Shown piece after piece: positions 15,401-27,400 of a stretch of 64,000 nucleotides of DNA. Origin of the DNA: Colius striatus (Eukaryota > Chordata > Aves > Coliiformes > Coliidae). The translations under genes were made by a program, and so were the position numbers. Under the pieces are notes generated by a model. It was given only the letters and a program-made list of their open reading frames with translations. It had not been told where the DNA came from and made no database searches. The stretch is from NCBI RefSeq assembly GCF_028858725.1, contig NC_084760.1, positions 9,560,867 through 9,624,866 on the forward strand, read 5' to 3'. Positions within the stretch are counted from its first letter, which is position 1, and each line of letters starts with the position of its first letter.

Positions 15401-18400
15401 CCATCTTTGGTTCCTCCCCTAAGCATCCCATAATAAATTGTGCAATTGCAAAGTGCTTTTCCCTTGCATCATTGTGTCTAATGTCCCTTTAGACAGTAAC
15501 AGCCCTCAGTCAGAAAGTGGTCTGGGGAGCTGCTCCTCCTGGAGGATGACTTGAGACGGTTTCAGAGTGGGAAATGAGGCTGATGGCTCTCCTGAGACAG
15601 CCCTGGGAGGGGCTTAAGCAAACTGTTTCACTGCACAACTGTTGTGTATGTGTGAGAGAGAGAGGAGATGAGCTTTTAATCTTATAACCTAGAGCTGAAC
15701 ACTGGGTTGATTTTCCAGGAGAAAGTTATTTCTCTCAAGTCCCAGCTGATGGATTGTCCCAGTAGGCAGACAGCAACCAGACTTACTCTGTGTGTGCATA
15801 AAACTCTTTTCTTCAGTAATTTTCATAGCTAGTTGTTTAAAAAACATTTCAAACATGTCATGAGCAAAGTATCCATGTCTTTTTTTTGTGTGTGTGTGTG
15901 TGAGTCTTAAATGAACCTAATTGGGCAGTCCTCTCCCCTCCATAAGAGCAGATTATTTTCCTTAGAGGCCTGTTTGAGTGAAAGTCCAAACAGTTTCTTG
16001 TTATCTCTTTCAGAGATCTTGCTGCTGCTATAGACCGAGTGCAGAAGCACAGCTTTGATACTATGATTTATGTGGTAAGTAACTCTAGATTCACCAAACA
16101 CTCCTGAGCCCAGCTCTCTCCAATAATCCATGGGGCCTCTTCCTCACAATATGACTTGGGCAGTAAAACAGATGCCCTTGCTGCCCAGCAGCTGTGCCTC
16201 AATTCAGTGTTTCTTGGTTCTGTATCACTTCATGGCCCAGATTGGTTGAAAAGATCATCTCTCCAGTTATTTCCTGTTATAAAAATTCATTGCAATTGAT
16301 TTTAAAGGAATTTTTACTCAATTGACATTGTATTTTCTATATAAATGTGATCATTAATATTTAAACAAGCCAGAAAAAGCTGTGAGTGTTATAAAGGGCT
16401 CTAAAATGTTAATTTAGAAATGAATGATCTGGAATGAATCTAAGCCTAAAGTCCTGATATGTTATCTGAAGTGTAAAGTTTTATGCCTTTGGTTTCATTA
16501 TGTAGCAATTGCACATAAAGGGCTGCTTAATCAGTCTGGACATAGCAGTTGTAGGCAGAGAATCTTTTTTCTATATCTTGATTTTGATTCTTTTTGCTTT
16601 TTATCAATCCCAGCAGCATCAGGAATGTGGGAAACTTTATTTTGCTCTTTTTATTACCGAGGACATACCACACAATGCTTTTAAATCTTCTTTTTCTTGG
16701 ATTTAGGGAAAGAAAAAAATCATTTTGAAAGTGAAATCAGTGAATAACACGTGGAAAAACAAACCTGCATGTTGTTTGTGATGTGTTTGATAATGCCCAT
16801 CTATCTTCTCTGGTCCAACTTTTTCAACATAATGTGAGGGTGCAATGCATTAGGAGTTGAGGAAGTTTAGTTCATGTCTGTCTAGTTCATGGAGTTAGGT
16901 AATGACTTGTATTTGTTATTCCATGAGGAGGTAGCAGGGACCAAGGGCAAAGGAACAATTAGAAAGAAACAAAATAGTTGGGTGGGTGTTCTGCATGAAT
17001 TAGGATGTGGGCTGCATGTTAAGCTCATGAAGTAGGAAAGTGTGGAAGCAATAGTCTAAAGTTGTCTGGTTACTCATAACTCCAAGAACTGTTTCCTTCC
17101 TTCCCTGCGCCTCTTTGATCTGCTCCTAATCCAAACAGGACCATCCATGTGTCCCTTATCATCAATATCTCATTCCAGCTGGAAGTGGCAGATGAGCCTG
17201 TCTAGTCCTGTTCTCTCAACCTTGCAAAGGTTGCACAGTTTTTGGATGACATGGTATTTTTATCAGTTCCAATTTTCTGAGGGCTGATAAAGTGAGTCAT
17301 CAAATGAGAAGGAGATAACAGAAGCTATTAGATTTATGCTGAGGGAACTGCTGAGCCTTGCTCAGCCTTGCTGAACTTCACTGTTCTTTTGCACAAGGAC
17401 CTTGTAGTTGGCTAGAGCTTTATTCATTGTTAACAGAGGTGGAAGGACATCATGGGTTTTAAGTGAGGACAGTGAAGATTTTAGTCTTTCATCATTACAT
17501 ACCAATGTACTTCATGAATTCTGATCTTAGAATCACAGAATGGTAGGGTTGGAAGGAACCTTTAGAGATCATCTAGTCCAACCCCCCTGCAGAAGCAGGT
17601 TCACCTAGATCAGGTCACACAGGAACATGTCCAGGCGGGTCTTGAAGACCTCCAGAGAAGGAGCCTCCACACCCTCTCTGGGCAGCCTGTGCCAGGGCTC
17701 CCTCACCTCACAGTGAAATAGTTTTTTCTTATGTTTAAGTGGAACTTTCCGTGTTCCAGCTTCATCCCATTACCCCTTGCCCTGTTGCTAGCTACTATAG
17801 AAAAAAGGGATGTCCCAACCTCCTGATACCCACAATCTTGTTACAGGATAATGATTTCTTGAGTCTTATTTCGTAAGATCCATCTTGTTTTCATCAGACC
17901 AACTTGTTTGAAAGAGCATTGAATTGGCTTCTTGGTCATAATGCTGGGAATCAGTGCATCCACCAGTTTACACTTTTATAAATTTTACTTATTCAAGTGC
18001 AGTGATATGAGGGGAAAAAATATTGAAAACATTTAAAAATGTGTGTGACGGGTTATTAAAGGGGTATTAAGATTCATTTAAATGTTGTACCCAAAACACA
18101 AGGTGAAAACACTCATTTGTATCATAGAATCACAGAATGGTAGGGGTTGGAAGGGACCTCTAGAGATCATCTGGTGCAACCTCCCTGCAGCAGCAGGTTC
18201 ATCTAGATCAGGCCACACAGGAACATGTCCAAGCAGATTTTGAAGACCTCCAGAGAAGGAGCCTCCACACCCTCCCTGGGCAGCCTGTGCCAGGGCTCCC
18301 TCACCTCACTGACATAGTTTTTCCTTATGTTTCAATGGAACTTTTTGTGTTCCAGCTTCATCCCATTACCCCTTGTCCTGTTGCTAGATACCATAGAAAA

Positions 18401-21400
18401 AAGGGATGTCCCAACCTCCTGACACCCACCCTTTACATATTTGTAAATATTAATGAGATGTGTGAAGAATTAAATACAGTGCACCCTGTTAGACTGCAGA
18501 CTTCTCCCCTACAGCTAACCATTTAGACTACATTTGGACGTGTATCATTTTAGGGCCTGCAAGGAAAAGACTGACATTATTTCCTGTTAATTATTTTGAC
18601 TATTCTGGATGAAATTTCTATATCCTTGGGTCAAGACAAGTATTTACAAACTTAAGTTGGCTTTTAGTTTACTTTGAGGTGAGAAGTCTGCTCTGTGAAT
18701 AGTCACAAAGAAGCTGTTAAGTCCTGAAGGACTGGAGTCTTTCATCAGTGAGTATTGTCATGATTTGTCACAGTATCTACTCAAAAAAGACTGCAGACCT
18801 TCAACTAGGCTTTTAAGTGCTGTGATCATGGTGCAGTTGGCGAGGTGCATGCTGTTGTGCACACAAACTCAAACCAGTTTCTGTCATGGAATGTGTAATC
18901 TCATGTAAAACAGGAGAATAGAGATGAATTCAGACCCAGAGAGAAGCAGAGGAAAGAGCAAGGCAGCACTGGCTGGTACAGAGAGCTAGCCTTGATCTAA
19001 GCTTTGTAGTTGAGATCTTTTAGTGAAGGAGATCTGGCCTTGTGACAGGTACACAGAGCTTCTCTCACATGTAAAGTGCATGGAAAGGAGCTTGGAAGGC
19101 CTTGTTTGGAATGTTGGACCACTGTTACCCATTTCTCAGCCTTGCTTGTCAATCAGCACAGAGAGAGGAGATGTATAGGAGCAGAGCAGCTTATGAGGAA
19201 CTGTGAAAGAAGAGGCAGGTGCTTGAGGCTTTATTCAGTTGTAGACTTGAAAATAACCCCCCAGATTAGCACTTTACTCACTGCTCACTCCCTGTCTTAG
19301 AACACCAAACAAATAAGGAAACAGTAGTTGCTGAGTTTTTTTGAGGGAGATAAAGATGTCTTGGAGTGATGTAGTCAAAGCAGCTGGGTAGGGAAGTGAG
19401 CTTTGTAGCAACAGCTGTAGCTAGAAACACAAAGATCACTGTTAGATATAAACTGCCATCAGAAACTGCTTTGAGTCATAGGAGAGAGTAATTGGGAGAG
19501 AACACAAGATGTAAATGTAGGTTACTTTCTCTAACAAAATGCAAAATCCTGTCTCTGTAGCTTCCAACTGTTAACATTTTTCAAGTCTTGCCTATCTTCT
19601 CAAGTCTTAATTGTGCTTGCAGTGACTTACTGGCACAGTATCTCTGGTATTGTGTGTTTTGCATGTTAAAAGATGATCTTTATCAAACTCAAGTGTTTTC
19701 TGATACACACCAATTCTGTTCCTTAGACAGATAAAAGCCAAAGGCAACATTTTCAACATTTGTTCCAAATGCTGAAGCTCATGGGTTATGACTGGGCAGA
19801 AAGGTATGTATTCATGAATCTTATTTTGGGAGGTTTATTCTTTTAAAAACAAGTCATGTGCACATTGGAATTTCAGTGGAATGCTCTTTTTGATTGTGTC
19901 CACCTACCACCGTGCTGTAGCTCACATCAGGAAGGGTGAAACTAAGCTACAGGATGTGCTGCTGGTGTGCAACTAATGAACTCCAGAGTGCAAGAACACA
20001 TTTGGGCTGTAGGACCCAACTAGTGCAAGTCCCATAAAGTGGAAAAGATAAGAAAGGAAACACTCAGAATTGTGTGGGTCCTCAGCACCAGCTTTTTCAT
20101 TGTATACATCTGCTCCTGCTGCTCCATTTCGTTTGTAAATGGAGACATCACCATGTGTTCAGGATGTGAAAAACAGCCCTGTCTCTCCTTTAACAGGTCT
20201 TTCCTAGCTGTTTGATGTGAAAAAGGGAAACAATCTTTCAGACCCTTTCTGGCCCAGCTTCTGGGATATTGCAATCACATATTATGCAATTCTTCTCAGT
20301 GATGGCCAATGATAGGACAAGGGAGGCAATGGGTACAGGCTGGAATATAAGAGGTTCCAAAGAAACACAAGGAAGAATTTCTTCCCTGTTGAGGTGAGGG
20401 AGCACTGGAAGGGGCTGCCCAGATGGGTTGTGGAGTCTCCTTCTCTGGAGACATTCAGACCCAACTGGATGAGTTCCTGTGTGACCTGCTCTAGATGATC
20501 CTGCTCTGGCAGGGGGGTTGGACTGGATGATGTTTCGAGGTCCCTTCTAGCCCCTGAGATTCACTTCTTCAAGTAGGGTATTTCAGCATAGATCTGAATC
20601 TCAGTTTGAGTCGTGCTTCAGGCTTGAAACATTTATTGCAGGGAACAGGGAATGGTTAACGATCTCAGCAAAGATCAATATTGGATCTGCAGGCTAAATC
20701 ATATTCCTCCCTGAAAGACTATACATCTTCTGTGATTAAGATAGGATTTTAGCCATCAGGAATATCAGTCAGCCTCCTTTCACATCGTGCTTGAAGTTGC
20801 ACTAAAATGGCTTTAGGTTCTGGATGCAGAGTAATGCTGGGGCTTATTGTGAGCAGAAGCAACGAATGGGTTATTATTAGCAATGATTAATTACACTTTC
20901 AGTTTAACATGGCCACAATAGAATTATTATTATGACTCCCTTTCTAATGTTCTTAACAGATCTGTGTTGCCACAGTAATTTGATCTGTCTGCATCCTGCC
21001 TCCTCTCAATTAATCGCACAGAGTCCTCTGTACTAAAGTGAGAGGCACAAGGAGTTCCCAAGAGCATGCAAATGGCTAGGTTATCATCATTCTGATCATA
21101 ATTTTCCCATTATATAATCAGTGTGGAGCCTTGGCTGCTGAAAGGAGAGTCACTGATTGTATCACCAAGCTTCCCATGTTGGAGCGCTGTTTATTCAGCT
21201 GTTATTGCTGTTTCCTGGGAAGAATCCAGCTCAGAACAAACACTGCAAATGTTTTCTCTTGATTAAAATGTAATTTGAGATCCTGCTGCTTTTCAACCCA
21301 GGTGCCAGCACGTGTCCTTTGGTCAAATTCAAGGGATGAAGACTCGGAGAGGAGAAGTCATTTTCCTGGAAGATGTTTTAAATGAAGTTCGTTTGAGGAT

Positions 21401-24400
21401 GTTACAAAACATGGCTTCTGCAAAAAGTTAGCTATTTCAGGTCTTATTTATTTCCCTTATTGTTCTGTGTTGATCAATACCGTGCCATCTTTTCTGCCTT
21501 TCAAGGACAAGGGGTAATGGACAAAAACTGGAACACAACAAGTTCCCTTTAAACACAAGGAAAATCTATTTCAGTGTTGAGGTGAGGGAGCCCTGGCACA
21601 GGCTGCCCAGGGAGGGTTTGGAGGCTCCTTCTCTGGAGGTTTTAAAAACCCACCTGGGCACGTTCCTGTGTGACCTGATCTAGGTGGGCCTGTTTCTGCA
21701 GGGGGGTTGGACTGGATGATCTTTAGACATCCCTTCCAGCCCCTACTATTCTATGATTCTGTGATCCCTGCATCAGACTCATGGCAGTGGCATCATAGAA
21801 CCATGCTGCTCTGATCTGTGCACTTTTTGTGTCTATCTCCCATCATATAAACAATGTTAAAATAATCCTTTGCAACTCTGGCAAGTTTCCAAAATTACAA
21901 GTTTTAACACTGAGTGGAATTATTTCGTTGTGCTTTTGCACTGGGAAGGAAGTACCTGCCTTTGGGACACAACAGTTGCTTTTTCTGGAGGGATAAATTA
22001 GTCAATAGCAGGCTTGGGGCTGGAGTTCAGGAAACAATCATATTTCATCCCAAAGGATTTGTAGCCCTGACAGTTCTCTCTGGCAAGATTGAGTATAGTA
22101 TGTCTGCAGCTACTGCCCTATCATCCTCCCAACCTCATGGCTGTTTCTGGAGTCCCTGGGAGGTCACTGCTCTGCAGCAGAATCTGCTGAAGGGGAAGTT
22201 TGCCTCCACCTGGGCTGTGGCTCTGGAGCTCTCGAGGCACTCAAGATTTGAGCAGTTCCCAGTGAAATGCTGCCCTCTTTTGTGCTTCCTGAAGTCACAT
22301 CCTGAATTGAATCCTGAATTGAATCCATGAACTTGTCAGGTTAAGGAGCTTGCATCTTCATGCTCTGCCTTTTCAGCCTTTTTAATCTAGATAATTTTGC
22401 TTGTAGAGTGGACTGGGGAGGGGCAGGCAGAATGATGGAAGGGTGACTCTTGATCCAGTTGTACTGCAGAGAGGAATGGAGCTTAGGGCTTCAGTTTAAA
22501 GGTCAGTGTCATAGCTGAGTGCAAAGCAAACTTACTTTCAGGGAATAAAGAAGATTCTGGAGAAGATTTGAGGAGCTGGGCATCTACCAGCCAGAGCTGG
22601 CTTTAAAAATAATGCCTATGTGGGGCTGAAGCTGGTTAGTTAAATACCTTTGTATAAACTCTTTCCTTACTATTAGCTGTAAACAGCTCTTATGTTACTT
22701 AAGATTCCATTACCTGGCGTCCTTCTCTCTACTCATCTCAGTAAATCCTGCTGTCCACACAAACACTCTGTAGAGAGCTTTTCCTTTGCTGCTTTATTTT
22801 CTCTTAGATATTAGATATTAGTCTGAGTTTCACCAAGCATCAAAAGCCTGAATTCTGAGATAATTGTCTGTTTTGAAACAAATATCAGTTATTAAATGTA
22901 ATAATGTAATCTAAACACACTGGCCTTTGAGTGAATAGCCAGTCTGAGACTTCTCATGGCTATGAACTATCCCCAGGCTTCTCAGGCTTAGTCCGGTCTG
23001 AATTTTGTAAAGAGCAAAGCTACGAGTAGTATCAACAGTTTAAGAAGTTGCTGTTTCATTGGCATCCCTGAGTCTGAGCAAGGGAGTTGTTCTGCTACTG
23101 CAGACTTAAAATTTCATAGAATCATTATGGTTAGAAAAGGCCTTTTGAGTTCAACCACTAACCTCACACTGCCAGGCTGATCACTAAACTAAATCGTCTC
23201 CCTCAGCACCTCACCTATATGTCTTTTGAATAGCTCCAGGAATGGTGACTCCACCACCTCGCTGGGCAGCCCCTTCCAATGCTTAATGACCCTCTCAGTG
23301 AAAAAGTTTTTCCTGATGCATTCTGGGCTGCATCAAGAAGAGTGTGGGCAGCAGGTCAAGGGAGGTTCTGCTCCCCCTCTCCTCTGCCCTGGTGAGGCCT
23401 CATCTGGAGTCCTGTGGCCAGTTTTCAGCTCCCCAGCTCAAGAGAGACAGAGAACTGCTGGAGAGAGTCCAGCACAGGGCGACCAAGATGATCAGGGGAC
23501 TGGAACATCTTCCTTATGAGGAAAGGCTGCGGGAACTGGGGCTGTTTAGTCTGGAGGAGACTGAGGAGGGATCTCATTAATACAAGTAGTTGAAAGATGG
23601 ATATCAGGAGGATGGGGCAACACTTTTTTCTGTAGTGTCCAGTGACAGCACTTGGGGTAATGGACAAAAGCTGGAACACAAAAAGTTCTATTGAAACATA
23701 AGGAAAAACTGTGTCAGTGTGAGGTGAGGGAGCCCTGGCACAGGCTGCCCAGGGAGGGTGTGGAGGCTCCTTCTCTGGAGGTCTTCAAAACCCACCTGGA
23801 TACATTTCTCTGTCACCTGATCTACGTGGACCTGCTTGAGCAAGGAGGTTGCACTGGATGATATTTAGAGATCCCTTCCAAGCCCTAACATTCTGTGATT
23901 CTATGATCATATCTCCTCCTCACATGTTTTGCTCTGTTTCTTTTCAGCAAGCAAAGAGGTAGAAGACCCTGCAGAGACAGCAGAGAAGGTCGGTCTCGCA
24001 GCACTCATAATTCAGGTGAGCCTGAGCTGAGCTGCCTCCCAAGCTGTTTGCATCTTCTGTGAAAAATCAAAACTTGAGACGGAGCCACAGGTAGGTGACG
24101 ATTTGTTTATTGTTGCAGGACTTCCAGGGCCTTCTGTCATCAGATTATCAGTTCAGCTGGGATAGAGCTCTTCAAAGCCATGGGGATACAGGTGTGTTCT
24201 TACAGTACACCCATGCCAGGCTCCACAGGTAAGAGGAGTGTTTGTGTGCTGAAGTCATTTGACATGTATTTTAACCGTAATAACTTAGTGCTTTTTTATG
24301 TAGTAGCATTAACTCCTTCCTTAAATATGACAAGTTCACTTCCCAGAAGAGCAAGCTGATTGAAATGACATTTCCACCTCACTTCCATGAGGCTGTGTCA

Positions 24401-27400
24401 GCTGTCTGTGTGCTTGCTCAGTTATATAAACAGCCTCTTGGTGTGGCTGGGGTCAGTGATGAAGAGCCATGGGCCCAGGATTAAGGAAACTGATGGCAAA
24501 ACCAAAATGCCTGTACATGTAAAATTGCCAAATCACAGAACTTAGATGTGTTTGTCTGCCCTTGTAGCTCGTGGGTTCATTTTAACGTCGTTACTTCCCG
24601 CTGTTGGTAACCGAGGTTAAAAACAGACCCTTTCCTGTTGGCTCAAGTCAAACACCTGACACGTTCAATTACTTCAGAATTCTGAGTCCAGATTGAATGG
24701 TTTTCTCCAGTACAGTGATCTGTCAGAGCATTTTTAGTGCAGACATTGATCTGTAATTAGCTCTCATCCCATGATACTGAATGGCTAGCACAACTCTTAA
24801 TGTGTTTATCCCGAGTTGAAGTCAGCTTGTCATGTCTCAGTGTTTCAGCTTAGGCAGAAGATGCCTGCCTTTTTTCTCTCTTTTTTCTTGTTCAGCTTTG
24901 CTAACAGGAGTTTTTCATCCAACATTTCTTCTTCATTCTTACATTTAGCTTAGAGAAGATGCATGGGAATGAGCCACAAACGGACATTAACGTGACCTGC
25001 TTGCAAGAGCCAAGTGCCATCTCTGTTCTTCAGCATCTTCTCAGGTTTGCCTAGTTTTCTTTCCAAATACCTTTGCCCCAAAAATAAAACACAAAATGGT
25101 AGAATCACAGAATGACAGAGGTTGGAAGGGACCTGTAAAGATCATCTAGTCCAACACCCCTGCTCAAGCAGGTTCACCTAGATCAGGTCACTCAGGAACA
25201 TGTCCAAATATTCTTTGTTTACAAAAGCCTCCTAGTTATTTCTTGTCTTCAGAAAAATATGCTAAGCTCTATATAAATGTTAGCTGCAGATTTCCTTGAA
25301 ATCTGTTTAAGCTCCAGAGGGGTTGGTCACTTCTTTCGGGCTGTGAAAAAGTGGGTGTGCACAAGTGGACAGCAAAGGACATGGAAAACCCTGTCTATCT
25401 CCATGACCCTGCCTGGATGATGCATCTTAATGCTGGCTCACATAAGTCAATTTTATTCCAGAATTATATAAACCCACTTTGTCTTTTCTAATATTATAAG
25501 ATTCCTTTTAGCTACTTAAAGTTCTAAGCTGCATTTCCTAAAGGCAGCATCCTCTAAGGGACTATTTGACTGCTTTGTTTATTTAACACACATGTTTTGC
25601 TCCTAGGAGCTTAGTGTTAATGTCGAAATGTAAAACCAGACATAAATGTTCCAGGAGCAAATATAGCTCCTGTGTTCTCTTTGCTGTAGCCTTGCTGCCT
25701 CTTAGCTGTGCCATCTAAAGTGGCTGTGTGATGGGGAGCAGATGTAATCTCCTTCAATAATAAGTGAAAGAGGAGAAACAATCAATGGTGTGCTAATAAC
25801 GTGGCTTAGGTCTGGCTCAGAAGATTTTGTTGATCCTGCAGTTGTGGCTGTGTTTGTTCTGACTTCCAAGTATGATGAGCCTTAGATCCGAGTACACCTT
25901 ACAACAAACAATCCTTCTCTTTCTTCACAGGTATGATGAGGTCCTGTATAGATCTTCTCAGGATCTGCAACCCAAGCACATTGTCAGCTACCTCCTCACA
26001 CTGAGGTAAGGACAGCTCTTCCTGATCTGGCTCTGCAGCCCTCACATCTGCACTGCTTGGAAGAGTAAAAGTCAGGGGAAGATGTACATTTGTGGGACAG
26101 TCTCACTGGGGCAGGAAAGGTATAAAGTAGGATAGCAAATAATATGCAAATAGTAGAGATCAAGGCTGGAACAAGGAACAGAGGAGCCAGGAGCCTCCTC
26201 AGAAAATAATACAAGAGGAAAAAAAGAACCACTTGGCTCTAACCCAGTGACTGAACCCCAAACCATGCTGGGCTCATCCTGTCGAAAAGAGAATTCAGCT
26301 GGTAACATGCCCCCAAAATTTCAGCTAGGAAATTTTTGTCCAACCCCCTTCTAAGCACTGAGCTTCCCGAGTCTTGTGTTGTGATAGCCAAAGCACACTC
26401 TGGCTGTAAGTCAGGGATGGGACCTCCGTGGGGGATGTCCCCACAGGCACCCGCCTCACCTCATGGCACTGAAACACTGGAGCAGACGGGCTGAAGGAAG
26501 CTGTAGGGCCTGTGAGTGGGGAAGGCTTTAATGAGTGAAGGAAAATGCTGTAAGGAGTCATGTACCTTGGGAATGACAAGGCAGGCTCTCGAGGATCTTT
26601 CAAGAGCAGCTTTGGGGTGGGGGAGCACAGAGATTGTTTTGGGGGCTATTTTATGGACATTATGTTGTTGAAGGCAGGTGCTGCCAGCATGCAGGCTACA
26701 GAAAGCACAGCAAGCAAGCCCTCCCTCTGACAGCTGGGAGAGGCTGCTGGATGGAACAGTCTCTGCCACGCTGCAGCTGCAGCTCTTCCAGTTCTGCTGC
26801 TTTCTGTAGCCCACAGCTCTGGTGTTTTTTTGTCAGGAGACTTCCTGGTCTCACCCCCTATTTCTGTTTCAGCCACCTGGCAGCTGTGGCACACAAAGCC
26901 CTTCCTGTGAAAGGCAGCGCCCCGGAGGTAGCCCAGGTATGGCTCAGCATGGCCCTGCAGGGTCCATGGCTTGTTGTGGGGGGACCCACAGCAGTGACCC
27001 ACAGGGGCTTCCCCAGCCCAGCTGTGACCTCTGGGTGCTGCTGAGGCAGCAGGAGGGCTCTGCTGGGTAATCAAGGGCTGCTGCTCAGCCTGAAAACAGA
27101 TTGCTCCACACCACAGCCAAACCTGCTCCAACCCCAAACACCTTTGCTTCTCGTTACTTTTCCTTTCCAGCATTTCACCTGTTGGTTACCTTCTGATGGT
27201 GTCATTTAGTGGTTATGTGGGAAGACAGAGAATTAGGAAGTAACTGCATCTCCCTCTTCCTACCTACAGATGCCAAGCTGTCTGTGCTGCCTTTCCAGCT
27301 ACAGCACTGAGGCTGACACCTCTTAATGAGAGGTTCCACATAGATACACTTTAGTTTCTACTGATCTCCCAGGCAATGTTTGACCCCTTAACTGCTCAGC

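Larger units (their letters stand above)
14246..15510 (+). mobile_element. Possible diverged LTR-element remnant
   Basis: Compositionally distinct, C+A-rich block between two CR1 pieces. Near its right end a pyrimidine-rich run (about 15372-15425) is followed by an AATAAA at 15432-15437 and a GT-containing tail, like the R-U5 end of an LTR. I could not find both ends or a target-site duplication, so this is a weak call. Confidence 0.3.

Noticed and set aside
17529-18455. Two same-strand CR1 copies as a segmental duplication
   Set aside because: Their flanks and spacer are unrelated, so two independent insertions of one subgroup are more likely.
21914-22330. 138-codon open frame on the + strand in a RARS2 intron
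   Set aside because: No motif, no splice or start context, and it ends in a short tandem repeat. Most likely chance.
26646-27173. 175-codon open frame on the minus strand
   Set aside because: It overlaps a RARS2 coding exon on the other strand and has the composition of a shadow frame.
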